A stretch of DNA of 64,000 bases from Alkaliphilus pronyensis (GCF_009017275.1 NZ_WBZC01000001.1:26598-90597), one strand, 5' to 3'; shown: positions 44,578 through 55,700, counted from the first letter of the stretch. A program made the numbers and translations. Notes: generated by a model not told the origin, from the sequence alone.

Positions 44578-44952
44578 ATGGAATCAATAGGTAATTTATT
44601 TCAAACAGGTGACTGGAAGGGTGAAAAGCATGTACCGGTTATTCATATTCCAGAAAAGGTAAAGGCAGGAGAAAAATTCGATTTAAAGGTTTCAATTGGT
44701 GATGCAATAGGGCATCCAAATTCATTTGAGCATTACATCGCTTGGTTTAAAGTATTATTTCATCCAGAAGGCGGAAAATTTCCAATTGAGTTAGCTACCT
44801 TTAATTTTGCTGCCCACGGTGAAGGTGATAATTTTACTGAGCCTGTTGGACTAAGTACAATAAAGCTAAGTAAATCAGGAACTATCCATGCAATTAGCTA
44901 TTGTAATATTCACGGTCTATGGGAAAATACTAAAGATATAGTTGTAGAGTAG
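44578..44952 (+). CDS. Superoxide reductase (neelaredoxin-type)
   Basis: A 124-residue one-iron superoxide reductase reducing superoxide to hydrogen peroxide without releasing oxygen, as suits anaerobes. Iron-site ligands are visible: 'EKHVPVIHIP' near the N-terminus (Glu16, His18), 'GHPNSFEHYIAW', and the Cys/His pair in 'SYCNIHGLW' (Cys109, His112). The N-terminal desulforedoxin domain of class I enzymes is absent. ATG at 44578-44580, 6 bases after GGAGG, is preferred over the ATG two codons earlier. It is monocistronic. Confidence 0.94.
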   Translation: MESIGNLFQTGDWKGEKHVPVIHIPEKVKAGEKFDLKVSIGDAIGHPNSFEHYIAWFKVLFHPEGGKFPIELATFNFAAHGEGDNFTEPVGLSTIKLSKSGTIHAISYCNIHGLWENTKDIVVE

Positions 44953-44995
44953 CAGCTTAATTTATTGTAGAATTTTATAGGGTCAAAAAAGCATC

Positions 44996-45025
44996 AAAAC
45001 CCAGCAGAGGTATCTGCTGGGTTTT
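44996..45025. terminator. Bidirectional terminator between superoxide reductase and cardiolipin synthase genes
   Basis: A perfect 13-bp stem, AAAACCCAGCAGA and its complement with loop GGTA, has A and T runs on both sides of a convergent gene pair. Confidence 0.92.
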
Positions 45026-45035
45026 CTAAGTTTTC

Positions 45036-46475
45036 TTATAAAATTGGTGAAAATAGCCGAGCTATTGATTCTTTTACTCTATAGGATATACCTCTTTTCT
45101 TATGCTCCACCAATAGTATTTCTTTACAATCCTTTAGGTCTTGTAAAAAGTCTTCATACATTTCTTTATTAAAGCTTGTATCATAAATAAAGGCATTTAC
45201 CTCAAAATTCAGTTGAAAGCTACGTATATCCATATTAGCAGTACCTATACTGGCAAAGTTATTATCGGCAATAACAATTTTGCTATGTATAAAGCCCTTC
45301 TGATACTCATATATCTTCACTCCAGCCTCTAAAAGCTCCATAAAATGTGACCTAGATGCCCAAAACACGGTTTTATGATCATATCTTCCTGGTAAAATAA
45401 TTCTTACATCTACTCCGCTTAATGCTGCTGTTTTTAAAGCCATCAGTATACCTTCATCGGGTATTAAATATGGGGTTACAAAATATACTCTATCGGTTGC
45501 GGAGTTAATAGCAGTAAAGTAGGCTTGATGTATAGATTCCCAGTATGAGTCCGGGCCACTGGCGGCAATTTGAATCATTTGCTCGCCACAATGTCCCTGC
45601 TTAGGGAAGTATCTTCTACCATCTAGCTCTTCTCCACTAACAAAATGCCAATCCATCAAAAAAATTGACTGTAATACATATAATGCTTCACCTTTAATTT
45701 TTAGATGTGTATCCCGCCAATAGCCTAAACGAGGGTTTTTACCTAAGTATTCATCTCCAATGTTTATTCCACCTAAAAACCCTATTATACCATCTATAAC
45801 TAATATTTTTCTATGGTTTCTGTAATTCAATCTGCTACCAAATAAGGGTATAGTAACAGGTAAAAAAGGATACAGCTCTACTCCAGCATCCTGCATAGCT
45901 AAAAAGAATTTTTTGCTAGCCTTCCAGCAGCCAACAGCATCATATATCAACCTTACCTTTACTCCAGCCTTTGCCCTCTCAATTAGTGCCTGCTGGATTT
46001 TGAAGCCTATTTCACTTTCTTTAATAATGAAATATTCCATATGGATATGGTCTTTAGCTTCTTTTATGGCGGTAAGTATTTGACTATATGTGTTATCTCC
46101 ATTCTTTAATATTTGGCTTTGATTATTAACTGTTATAGGGGATTGTGTATTATTCATAAGCAGTGGTACAAGTCGTCCCCTCAAGTCTTTGAAGGTTTCT
46201 TTAAAAATATATGAATTTTTTGAAAAGGAGGCTTGCTCTTTAAGTAGCTGTCTTAAAACCTCATAATCATGTTTTCGTTTTTTAATAAAGGTTTTTTTCT
46301 TGCGATGATTTTGACCGATATATAGGTATAAAAACACACCAACTACTGGCAGCAGAATTAACACTAAAAGCCACGCCATAGTTCTTGACGGGTTTCTATT
46401 TTCCATTACAATAATTATACTTATAAAAAAGGTTAATACTGCTAAAAAATAAGTTATAAAGCTTAAAATGGTCAA
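45036..46475 (-). CDS. cls: Cardiolipin synthase
   Basis: A 479-residue phospholipase-D-superfamily enzyme condensing two phosphatidylglycerols into cardiolipin. Two N-terminal membrane helices (about 3-25 and 32-52) are followed by two HKD motifs: 'HRKILVIDGIIGFLGGIN' and 'HSKIVIADNNFASIGTANMD'. The length matches bacterial Cls. The start is TTG at 46473-46475 behind GGAGGTG. It begins 24 bases after the patatin stop, so it is probably cotranscribed with it, suggesting linked membrane-lipid turnover. Confidence 0.95.
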   Translation of the reverse strand: MTILSFITYFLAVLTFFISIIIVMENRNPSRTMAWLLVLILLPVVGVFLYLYIGQNHRKKKTFIKKRKHDYEVLRQLLKEQASFSKNSYIFKETFKDLRGRLVPLLMNNTQSPITVNNQSQILKNGDNTYSQILTAIKEAKDHIHMEYFIIKESEIGFKIQQALIERAKAGVKVRLIYDAVGCWKASKKFFLAMQDAGVELYPFLPVTIPLFGSRLNYRNHRKILVIDGIIGFLGGINIGDEYLGKNPRLGYWRDTHLKIKGEALYVLQSIFLMDWHFVSGEELDGRRYFPKQGHCGEQMIQIAASGPDSYWESIHQAYFTAINSATDRVYFVTPYLIPDEGILMALKTAALSGVDVRIILPGRYDHKTVFWASRSHFMELLEAGVKIYEYQKGFIHSKIVIADNNFASIGTANMDIRSFQLNFEVNAFIYDTSFNKEMYEDFLQDLKDCKEILLVEHKKRGISYRVKESIARLFSPIL

Positions 46476-46499
46476 TAAATCACCTCCAAGCCATTGAGA

Positions 46500-47726
46500 T
46501 TAAAGCTGTGTTAATGCACAATTATCATTCTCTAAAATAACATCTATCACTTCAGCCAATAGCTTTTGTCTATCTATCTTAAACAATATGTCATCTAAAA
46601 TGTCAGATACTATAAGGGAATCCCTTTTCATCTTTGATTGCTGTTTTGGAGCTCTATTTATTTCACTAATTATTTCTTCAAGGCTATAAATTTTTAAGTC
46701 ATCTATTTTTTTATAGGAAGCCATTGCTTCAACTAAGCCAACATAAACATCACTATATGTGGCTCTATTATCTAAGCCCATTAGCTTAATCAATCTCGGT
46801 ATTATAAATTCTAGTATTAATCGATTTGAAGGTATACTATGGTGAAGCTTAAAAAGCTGACCCAACTGTGTAACAGCTTTAATATCTAAGTTCATGAAAA
46901 AGGCTAATGCATCTTCTTCTTCTATATCTCCTTCTATATAGTACTCTTTTCCCTTCAAGGATTTAAAAGCTTTTAGGGTATCTAAGTAGCCTAAGGTTAA
47001 ATTTCTCCTAGCCCTTTCAGTAGTAAAGTCTAGAATATTACCAAGGGATTTTTTTGGGGTAATATATATGACCTCAAGGTCGTTATGCTTTATTTTTCTA
47101 ATTCTTCCTTTACTTAACAGTCTAATAGCAACTACTTTGCGATATCCTTTTTTATATAGCATTTCAATCGGTAAATTATCATAAAAGCCCCCGTCCATAA
47201 AAAACTTGCCATCCAGCTTTTTTGATTTAAATAAAGGTAGATATGCTGAAGCCATTAAATAATCAGCCATTTTCCCTTCTGGCACCTGTTCTTTATATAT
47301 TTCAAGTGGTTTTATTTCTGTAAGAGAAACTGTTACAAAGCCAAAGTCCTTGGATGAGCTTCTAATTAAATCCTCCTGCAATGTGCTGGTTATAAGATCC
47401 TGTAATGGCTTATTATCTATGCCAAACCCCTTAATGGTTCTTCTGGCCTCGTCAAAAAGCAGCTGTAGATTATCTGAATTTAGTTGATAATCCGATAATA
47501 CTTTGTAAACTCTATCATCTATATCTAATACCCTAGTAGGTGTAACATTATACCAAATCTCATGGGCTACATCATAATCTCCCTGCATCATTAAGGCACC
47601 ATTTAAAGCTCCAACTGATGTTCCTGTAATACCCTGAAATTCTATTCCCAGCTCATTAAAGGCACGCCAAGCTCCTATTTGATAGGCTCCCTTTGCACCT
47701 CCACCCTCAAGTGTTATACCAAGCAT
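46500..47726 (-). CDS. Patatin-like phospholipase
   Basis: A 408-residue lipid acyl hydrolase. The oxyanion-hole motif 'GGGAKGAYQIG' is at residues about 8-18, the nucleophile serine is in 'GTSVGALNGAL' (GxSxG), and the catalytic Asp is in 'DGGFYDNLPIEML'. The C-terminal 200 residues are helical and less conserved. It probably releases fatty acids from membrane phospholipids. ATG at 47724-47726 follows AGGAGG. It is the first gene of a two-gene unit with cls. Confidence 0.9.
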   Translation of the reverse strand: MLGITLEGGGAKGAYQIGAWRAFNELGIEFQGITGTSVGALNGALMMQGDYDVAHEIWYNVTPTRVLDIDDRVYKVLSDYQLNSDNLQLLFDEARRTIKGFGIDNKPLQDLITSTLQEDLIRSSSKDFGFVTVSLTEIKPLEIYKEQVPEGKMADYLMASAYLPLFKSKKLDGKFFMDGGFYDNLPIEMLYKKGYRKVVAIRLLSKGRIRKIKHNDLEVIYITPKKSLGNILDFTTERARRNLTLGYLDTLKAFKSLKGKEYYIEGDIEEEDALAFFMNLDIKAVTQLGQLFKLHHSIPSNRLILEFIIPRLIKLMGLDNRATYSDVYVGLVEAMASYKKIDDLKIYSLEEIISEINRAPKQQSKMKRDSLIVSDILDDILFKIDRQKLLAEVIDVILENDNCALTQL

Positions 47727-47843
47727 ATATGATTAACCTCCTATTTCTTTCTTTTAATCATTATACTCCATAACTGGAAAAATAAACACTGTAATCAAGG
47801 TTAAGTTTTTATAACAAATAAAATACTTAGTTGTTAAATGTAT

Positions 47844-47872
47844 AAAAGACGAAGCAATTTGCTTCGTCTTTT
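47844..47872 (-). terminator. Terminator after the PFOR gene
   Basis: A 12-bp stem, AAAAGACGAAGC/GCTTCGTCTTTT, lies 22 bases after the stop codon. Confidence 0.85.
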
Positions 47873-47893
47873 GTTTTTATTTATCTGATAATA

Positions 47894-50800
47894 TTACATA
47901 TTTGCTAATCTAGCATAGCTTTGGTATCTCTCTTCAGCTTCTTTCTGTGCTTTTGCAAATAGCTCTTCTGCAACCTCTGGGAAGCTATTAACTAAAGAAG
48001 CATAACGAACTTCACCCATTAAGAAATCTTTAAATGAAGCCTTAGGTTCTTTAGAATCAAGAATAAATGGATTTTTACCTTGTTCCTTTAGATCTGGATT
48101 AAATCTATATAGATGCCAATAGCCTGCTTCAACAGCCCTCTTAGATTGCTCTTGAGTTTTACCCATTCCTGCCTTTATACCATGGGCAATACATGGTGAA
48201 TAGGCTATAACGATAGAAGGACCTTTATAGGCTTCTGCTTCCTTCATGGCTTTTATCAATTGGTTTTTATCTGCACCCATAGCAACTTGAGCAACATAAA
48301 CATATCCATAGCTCATTGCTATCATGCCTAAATCCTTCTTCTTGGTCTTTTTACCAGAAGCAGCAAATTTAGCAATTGAGGCAGTTGGACTTGCTTTAGA
48401 TGACTGTCCACCAGTATTTGAGTAAACCTCTGTATCCATTACAAGAATGTTTACATCTTCACCTGATGCAATAACATGGTCTAAACCACCGAATCCTATA
48501 TCATATGCCCATCCATCTCCACCTAAAATCCATTGAGATTGCTTAATTAGATATTGCTTTTTCTCAATAATCTCATCTACTATAGCATTACCTTTTTCTG
48601 ACTCAAGTAATGGTAGTAATTTGTAGGTGGCTTCTTTAGAGGCTCTACCTTCTTCTTTATTATCTAGCCAGAATTTAAAGGCCTCCTTTAGCTCAGAGGA
48701 TAAGTTTGCTTCTAAGCCTTGTTCCATAAGGTCAGCAATTCTAGCTCTAATTTGTTGAACTCCTAAGAACATACCAAAACCGTATTCGGCATTGTCTTCA
48801 AATAATGAGTTTGCCCAAGCTGGACCTCTGCCTTCAGGATTTTTACAGAATGGTACAGATGGCGCACTACCACCATAAATTGATGAACAACCAGTAGCAT
48901 TGGCAATCATCATTCTATCTCCAAACAATTGAGTTATTAGTTTTACATAGGGTGTTTCTCCACAACCAGCACAAGCTCCTGAAAACTCAAACAATGGTTG
49001 GGCAAACTGACTTCCCTTAACTGTTTCAATATTGGTTAAATGAGACTTATCGGTTATTGTTGTAGCATAGTTCCAATTGTCTTTTTGTGCAACTATTTGT
49101 GGTTCAACTGGCTCCATTATTAGGGCCTTACCCTTAGGCGCAGGACAGATATCAGCACAGTTACCACATCCAGTACAATCTAATGGACTTACTTGTATTC
49201 TATATTGTAATCCTGCAAACTCCTTACCCATTGCCTTAAGTGTGTCCATAGATTCTGGTGCCTTTTTAACCTCTTCTTCATCTAAAAGGAATGGTCTTAT
49301 GGCAGCATGTGGACATACATATGAGCACTGATTACACTGAATACAGGTTTCCTTCTTCCACTCTGGAACATTAACAGCTATACCTCTTTTTTCATATGCA
49401 GAGGTGCCAAGGGGGAATGTTCCATCTTCTGCACCTACAAAGGCACTTACTGGAAGAATATCGCCGTTTTGTGCATTCATTGGTCTTAAAATATCCTTGA
49501 TGAAGGCTGGCTCTTCAACTGCTGCTGCAGCTTCTTCAGTAGCTCCAGCCCATTCAGTAGGAACATCTATTTTTACTAAAGCATTTACACCTCTATCAAC
49601 AGCTTCATAGTTCATATTAACGATTTTTTCACCTTTACTTCCGTAGGATTCAACAATAGCATCCTTTAAATACTTAACTGAATCCTCCACAGGAATAACC
49701 TCTGCAAGCTTAAAGAAGGCAGATTGACAAATCATATTAATTCTTCCACCTAGCCCAATCTCCGCTGCAATATCGGTTGCATTTATGGTGTAGAACTTGA
49801 TATCGTTTTCAGCTATATATCTTTTCATTGCTGCAGGAAGCTTCTCAGATAGCTCTTCTGGCTTCCAAATACAGTTTAACAGGAAGGTTCCACCCTTTTT
49901 TAAGCCCTTTAATAGATCATATTGATTTACATATGCTTGATTATGACATGCAACAAAATCTGCTTCATCTATTAAATAGGTTGATTTTATTGGTTTTTTA
50001 CCAAAGCGTAGGTGAGAAATTGTTACTCCACCTGATTTTTTTGAATCATAGGAGAAGTATGCTTGAGCAAACATATCAGTATTATCCCCTATAATCTTTA
50101 TAGCACTCTTATTTGCCCCAACAGTACCATCGGAGCCTAGACCCCAGAACTTACAGCGAATGGTTCCTTTTGGTGCAGCGTTAACCTTATCTACTACTGG
50201 TAAAGAAGTATTAGTAACGTCATCAACTATTCCTACTGTAAATCTATCTTTCGGTTCTTGAGCTTTTAGATTATTGAATACCGCCACTATTTGTGCTGGA
50301 ATTGTATCTTTAGAGCCTAAACCATATCTTCCACCAATTATAATTGGAGGATTTTCTTTTCCAAAGAACATTGACTTTACATCTAAGTGAAGTGGCTCTG
50401 CTAAGGCACCCGGTTCCTTAGTTCTATCAAGCACTGCAATTCTTTTTACTGTCTTTGGAAGTGCATCAAAGAAATATTTTTCACTGAAGGGTCTATATAG
50501 ATGAACTTTAATAATACCAACCTTTTCACCCTTTTGTAATAAATAATCAATAGTCTCCTCTATGGTATCTGTAACAGACCCCATTGCTATAATAATATTC
50601 TCCGCATCTTCTGCTCCGTAGTAGGTGAATGGTGCATATTCCCTTCCTGTTATCTTGCTTATTTCCTTCATATAGTCATTAACTATATCCGGTATTGCAT
50701 CATAGTACTTGTTAGCTGCTTCCTTAGCTTGGAAGAATATATCAGGATTTTGTGCAGTACCTCTAAGAACTGGATTTTCAGGATTTAGTGCATTGTTTCT

Positions 50801-51409
50801 AAATGCCTTTAATGCTTCCCAATCCAGTAATTTAGCAAAATCGTCATACTCAATAACTTCGATCTTTTGCATCTCATGGGATGTTCTAAAGCCATCAAAG
50901 AAATGAACAAAGGGTACTTTACCTTTAATAGCAGCTAAGTGAGCTACACCGCCTAAGTCCATTACCTCCTGCACACTACCAGTTGCTATTAAAGCACATC
51001 CTGTTTGTCTAGTAGACATTACATCAGAATGATCTCCGAAAATTGATAGTGCATGTCCTGCAACCGCACGGGCACTTACATGGAATACTCCAGGTAATAA
51101 TTCGCCAGCAATTTTATACATGTTAGGAATCATTAACAGTAAACCTTGTGATGCAGTAAAGGTAGTTGTTAAAGCACCTGCTGCAAGTGATCCATGTACT
51201 GCACCAGCAGCACCTGCCTCAGATTGCATTTCTGTTACCTTTACTGTTTGGCCAAAGATATTCTTTTGACCATAGGAACTCCATTCATCAACATTTTCTG
51301 CCATGTTAGAGGAAGGAGTAATAGGATAAATAGCTGCAACATCAGTAAACGCATAAGCTACATATGCAGCTGCAGCATTACCGTCCATGGTTTTCATCTT
51401 TCTTGCCAT
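47894..51409 (-). CDS. nifJ: Pyruvate:ferredoxin (flavodoxin) oxidoreductase
   Basis: A 1171-residue single-chain PFOR oxidising pyruvate and CoA to acetyl-CoA and CO2 with reduction of ferredoxin. The order of domains is as in the family: N-terminal pyruvate-binding region ('MDGNAAAAYVAYAFTDVAAI', 'ITPSSNMAE'), a gamma-type domain, two [4Fe-4S] ferredoxin motifs ('CIQCNQCSYVCP' and 'CTGCGNCADICP', about 680-755), then the thiamine diphosphate domain with a further cluster Cys in 'GACAGCGETPY' and 'GDGWAYDIGFGGLDHV', 'DTEVYSNTGGQSSKASPT'. ATG at 51407-51409 follows AAGGGGG. It is the central enzyme of anaerobic pyruvate metabolism. The 51410-51602 gap before it is AT-rich promoter sequence. 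Confidence 0.98.
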   Translation of the reverse strand: MARKMKTMDGNAAAAYVAYAFTDVAAIYPITPSSNMAENVDEWSSYGQKNIFGQTVKVTEMQSEAGAAGAVHGSLAAGALTTTFTASQGLLLMIPNMYKIAGELLPGVFHVSARAVAGHALSIFGDHSDVMSTRQTGCALIATGSVQEVMDLGGVAHLAAIKGKVPFVHFFDGFRTSHEMQKIEVIEYDDFAKLLDWEALKAFRNNALNPENPVLRGTAQNPDIFFQAKEAANKYYDAIPDIVNDYMKEISKITGREYAPFTYYGAEDAENIIIAMGSVTDTIEETIDYLLQKGEKVGIIKVHLYRPFSEKYFFDALPKTVKRIAVLDRTKEPGALAEPLHLDVKSMFFGKENPPIIIGGRYGLGSKDTIPAQIVAVFNNLKAQEPKDRFTVGIVDDVTNTSLPVVDKVNAAPKGTIRCKFWGLGSDGTVGANKSAIKIIGDNTDMFAQAYFSYDSKKSGGVTISHLRFGKKPIKSTYLIDEADFVACHNQAYVNQYDLLKGLKKGGTFLLNCIWKPEELSEKLPAAMKRYIAENDIKFYTINATDIAAEIGLGGRINMICQSAFFKLAEVIPVEDSVKYLKDAIVESYGSKGEKIVNMNYEAVDRGVNALVKIDVPTEWAGATEEAAAAVEEPAFIKDILRPMNAQNGDILPVSAFVGAEDGTFPLGTSAYEKRGIAVNVPEWKKETCIQCNQCSYVCPHAAIRPFLLDEEEVKKAPESMDTLKAMGKEFAGLQYRIQVSPLDCTGCGNCADICPAPKGKALIMEPVEPQIVAQKDNWNYATTITDKSHLTNIETVKGSQFAQPLFEFSGACAGCGETPYVKLITQLFGDRMMIANATGCSSIYGGSAPSVPFCKNPEGRGPAWANSLFEDNAEYGFGMFLGVQQIRARIADLMEQGLEANLSSELKEAFKFWLDNKEEGRASKEATYKLLPLLESEKGNAIVDEIIEKKQYLIKQSQWILGGDGWAYDIGFGGLDHVIASGEDVNILVMDTEVYSNTGGQSSKASPTASIAKFAASGKKTKKKDLGMIAMSYGYVYVAQVAMGADKNQLIKAMKEAEAYKGPSIVIAYSPCIAHGIKAGMGKTQEQSKRAVEAGYWHLYRFNPDLKEQGKNPFILDSKEPKASFKDFLMGEVRYASLVNSFPEVAEELFAKAQKEAEERYQSYARLANM

Positions 51410-51602
51410 TATTTTGCCCCCTTTAGAATTATTTATATTGATCTACCACTCTAGGATAGAAACAATGTATCTTGTATACCATCTTAATTATATAAAAAAT
51501 ATACAAATTTTTATAGTGGAACTTTTTTTAACAATTACTTTATTTTTGTTGGTTTTTCTTAATATTCAAAATATTTCGTTATGCATGCTGCTTTTAGGCT
51601 TA

Positions 51603-51797
51603 TTAATAATCATCCTTCTGTATATTAGTATCTTTACTCAGTTTTATATAATCTATTATCATTTTGTCTAGGGCTTTGCTAACTTCTATTATTTCATTAT
51701 TTATATAATCCTCTTCCATTATCAAGTCGTTAAGCTTTTGTCTGATTTTCTCAATATCCTCTTTTAATTTAAGCAGCTCATTATTCGGGTAAGACAA
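51603..51797 (-). CDS. Spo0E-like aspartyl-phosphate phosphatase
   Basis: A 64-residue protein with the Spo0E pattern: 'DIEKIRQKLNDLIMEEDYIN' and the signature 'EVSKALDKMIIDYIKLSK', close to the family S-x-x-L-D-x-x-I-x-x-Y motif. Such proteins dephosphorylate Spo0A-phosphate and so restrain sporulation. The TTG start at 51795-51797 has a weak GAGG site 8 bases upstream. It is a standalone gene. The call rests on the short motif and length, and so is moderate. Confidence 0.65.
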   Translation of the reverse strand: MSYPNNELLKLKEDIEKIRQKLNDLIMEEDYINNEIIEVSKALDKMIIDYIKLSKDTNIQKDDY

Positions 51798-51839
51798 TTT
51801 TTTAACCTCACTTTAATAATATTGTTTTTGTATTTAATA

Positions 51840-52586
51840 TTATACTTTACCAACAGCTGCCATGTACACTACAAACTCATCATCCCCATCTAATCTCAAA
51901 AGAGTATCAGCTAAACTCTGATTATAAGCTGCTATAGCACAGGTTCCCCAGTCAATTGCCTCACAAGCTAAATAAAGGTTTTGGCAAAGGTGCCCTGCAT
52001 CAAGTAGCATTGTCTTATGGGCAGATATATTATACCGCCATTCGCTTCTATAGGGAATACAGCTCCATATGAATAGTACAGCTGACTTTGCAACAAATTT
52101 TTGACCTAAAGTTATATCTAGTGAGTGCTTTTCAAAATTGTCATCCTCTTTTATCAGCTGTAGCTCATGGCTTAAGGCTAAGTATCTATAGATACCTGGT
52201 TCAATATCCTTTACATTATTAATAAGTAGGTATGTTTCAAATGGATGCCTTGCACCACCAGATGGAGCAGGTCTTATGGTTGCATAATTATCACCTTTTA
52301 TTTGGTCAACCCCTTGAGTTGCCCACAGAAGAAATGCTAGCTCCTCTATAGTCATATGTTGATTATTATATTTTCTTTTACTTCTACGCTCCTTCATAAC
52401 CCTATAAAAGTCGTTGTTTTTTATAGTATCTCCCTTCACCTTTGGTAGCTTAATTGTTGGTGCTGCCTTATCAGCAGGCTTTTCCAAAGGAGGCTGTGTT
52501 ATTTCCTTTTGCTGGTCGGTTTCAATGTTTTCTAGCAGGTTAAAATTTGCCTTCATAAACTCACGGTTTTCCTTAATAGAATTCAT
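51840..52586 (-). CDS. SagB/ThcOx-type nitroreductase-fold dehydrogenase
   Basis: A 248-residue FMN-dependent oxidoreductase. The first 60 residues are a low-complexity, Pro/Lys/Glu-rich extension. The rest is a nitroreductase fold with 'FYRVMKERRSKRKYN', 'LLWATQGV', 'TIRPAPSGGARHPFETYLLI', 'GIYRYLALSHELQLI' and 'DAGHLCQNLYLACEAIDWGT'. This subtype resembles SagB dehydrogenases, which oxidise azolines in peptide natural products, but no precursor peptide or cyclodehydratase is adjacent, so a general reductase role is equally likely. ATG at 52584-52586 follows AGGGGTGA. It is monocistronic. Confidence 0.82.
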   Translation of the reverse strand: MNSIKENREFMKANFNLLENIETDQQKEITQPPLEKPADKAAPTIKLPKVKGDTIKNNDFYRVMKERRSKRKYNNQHMTIEELAFLLWATQGVDQIKGDNYATIRPAPSGGARHPFETYLLINNVKDIEPGIYRYLALSHELQLIKEDDNFEKHSLDITLGQKFVAKSAVLFIWSCIPYRSEWRYNISAHKTMLLDAGHLCQNLYLACEAIDWGTCAIAAYNQSLADTLLRLDGDDEFVVYMAAVGKV

Positions 52587-52703
52587 TATAATCACCCCTG
52601 TTTTCTATGGTTAGTAATAATTATTTTATAATATTCTACTATTAATGCAACATCCCTTCCCAAATTTTAATCTTTTTGGTAAATGTATTTCTTTTGCTTT
52701 CAA

Positions 52704-52730
52704 TAAAAAAACTCCCTAAAATATAGGGAG
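52704..52730 (-). terminator. Terminator after pyc
   Basis: CTCCCTA/TAGGGAG hairpin (52712-52730) with seven U on the minus strand, 60 bases after the stop codon. Confidence 0.85.
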
Positions 52731-52790
52731 CTTGAGATTGTAGACAAGGTCTTCAAAATGGTAGACTGATCAAAAGTAGTTTACATTTGT

Positions 52791-55700
52791 CTACTTCAGC
52801 TTAATTAGTAACTCTCCAGCTTTAACCTGTTGATTTTCCTTTACATTAATAACTTCAACTTCACCTTTTTGAGGAGAGGTAATTTTTGTCTCCATTTTCA
52901 TAGCTTCAACTATTAAAAGACTTTGTTTTTCTTCAACCTCTTCTCCCTCTTTAACTAGCACTTTAATAACAGTTCCTGGAATACTTGCACCTATTTGAGT
53001 TTTGTCTTCTGGGTCAGCTAATTTAACAAACTCTTCTTTATTATCTAATCCTGATGCTTTATCATGTATTGATATTTCTCTTCTATTTCCATTCACCTCA
53101 AAGGTTACCCTTCTATTTCCTTGTCCATCTAGCTTTCCAATCTCTAAAAGCTTAATAATCAAAACCTTTCCTTCAGCTATTTCAACCTCACAGGTTTCTC
53201 CTTCATACAATCCGTGGAAAAACACATCACTACCCATTCTGCTTAAATCCCCATACTCACTAATATATTTTAAATATTCTTCAAATACCTTTGGGTATAG
53301 TGAGAAGCTTAATATGTCTTTTATTGTTGGCTCAATATTAAAGCTATCCTCAAGGTGTTTAGCAATAGAGTCAAAGTTCTCCTCCTTTAGCATTTCACCT
53401 GGCCTACAGCTTATACTTTCTTCTCCCTTCAAAACAATTTCTTGAAGCTTTTTAGGGAATCCACCCATAGGTTGCCCCATCATTCCCTTAAAGTATGACA
53501 CCACTGAGTCTGGATAGGTTAATTCTTTACCCTTTTCATAAATATTCTCTGGTGTCAAGTCATTTTGAACCATGAATATTGCAAGATCCCCCACCATTTT
53601 AGATGATGGTGTTACCTTTACTATATCTCCCACCATCTCATTAACCTGCTTATACATCTCCTTTACTTCCTTAAAGCGATGACCTAAACCAAAGCTTTCA
53701 ACCTGTGGCTTTAAGTTGGAGTACTGTCCACCAGGTATTTCATACTTATATACCTCTGTAGTTCCAGACTTTAACTCCGATTCGAATTGGCTATACACTG
53801 GTCTAACAGCACTCCAGTATTGTGATATTTCTTCAATAGCCTCTAAATCTAATCCCGTTGCTCGAGAAGTATTTTCTAATGCAGCAACTACAGAGTTTAA
53901 GGCCGGTTGACTAGTTAGTCCAGACATGCTATTTATGGCAGTATCTATTATATCCACCCCAGCCTCTGCCGCCATTAAGACAGTAGCCACAGCATTTCCA
54001 CTTGTATCATGGGTGTGTAGATGAATTGGCATAGACACTTCATTTTTCAAAGCCTTGATCAACTTTTCTGCAGCATAGGGCTTTAATAAAGCTGCCATAT
54101 CCTTAATTGCTAGAATATGTGCGCCAGTCTTCTCAATACTCTTTGCCATGTCTACGTAATACTTTAATGAATATTTATCTCTAGTTGTATCTAGTATATC
54201 ACCAGTGTAGCAAATACATGCTTCTGCAATTTTATTGGATTTTAAAACCTCATCAATTGATATTTCCATCCCTTTTAACCAGTTAAGGGAGTCAAAAATT
54301 CTAAAAACATCTATACCAGAAGCTGCAGATTCTTGAACAAATTTTCTTATTACATTGTCGGGGTAATTTTTATAACCAACGCCGTTGCTGCCTCTAATTA
54401 GCATTTGGAATAGTACGTTGGGTATTTTTCTTCTTAACTCTTCTAATCTATCCCAAGGTGATTCCTTTAGAAAACGATATGCTACATCAAAGGTTGCCCC
54501 TCCCCACATTTCAATAGAAAATAAGTCTTTTCCTAATACAGAGGTAGCCTTAGCAATTTTAGTCATATCTATTGTTCTTACCCTTGTTGCCATTAAGGAT
54601 TGATGGGCATCCCTCATTGTCGTATCAGTTAATAATAGCTTTTTTTGTGACTTAATCCATTCAATTAGTGCTTGGGGTCCGCCGTTATCTAGTGTTTGCT
54701 TAGTACCTGACAGGTTTTCTGGTCTAATAACGCTAGGAACAACAGGTACGTCAAATTCCTTTTTATCTCCCTGAGTTTCATTCACAACCTTTTCTCCAAT
54801 ATATCTAAGCACCTTTAGCTCTTTATTTGTTTTAGGTGCTATATCAAATAGCAATGGATGTTCCGCAATGAATCCTGTATCACATTCTCCCTTTTTAAAT
54901 GTCTCATGATTCAAGACATTAACCAAAAAGCCTGTATTTGTTTTTACTCCAGATATTTTTAGCTCTTTTATTGATCTTATTGACTTGCTAATTGCATCAT
55001 CAAATGTTCTTGACCAGGCAGTAACCTTCACAAGTAAGCTATCATAATATGGGCTTACAATGGCTCCTGTAAATCCATTGCCTCCATCTAATCGTATGCC
55101 AAATCCAGAACCAGACCTATATACATCTATCTTGCCTGTATCAGGTGCAAACTGATTTGCTGGATCTTCCGTAGTTACTCTACATTGAATAGCATAGCCT
55201 CTAGTAGTAATATCTTCTTGGCTTCTTATTCCTATTTCATCAGAATCTAAGGAATAGCCCTGTGCCACAAGAATCTGATTTTGAACTATATCGATTCCTG
55301 TTACCATTTCTGTAACGGTATGCTCCACCTGTATCCTAGGGTTCATTTCTATAAAATAATGATCTCCATGTATGTCTACTAAGAATTCTACTGTTCCTGC
55401 ATTACTATAATTAACAGCCCTCGAAATTTTTAGAGCGTCCTCACAGATGGCTTTTCTTTTCTCTGCCGATATGGTAATGGCTGGTGTAAACTCTATCAGC
55501 TTCTGATGACGTCTTTGAATTGAACAATCCCTTTCAAACATATGCACTATATTGCCATATTGATCTCCCAACACCTGTACTTCAATATGCTTAGGTTTCT
55601 CTAGGAATTTTTCAATAAATATATCCTCTATACCAAAGGCTTTTTTTGCTTCATTTTTAGCACTGTAAAATGCCTCCATCAATTCTTCTTCCTTATGGAC

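Noticed and set aside
51840..52586. Thiazole/oxazole-modified peptide cluster around the SagB-like protein
   Set aside because: No precursor peptide, cyclodehydratase or exporter gene is adjacent, so the gene alone does not support a natural-product cluster.
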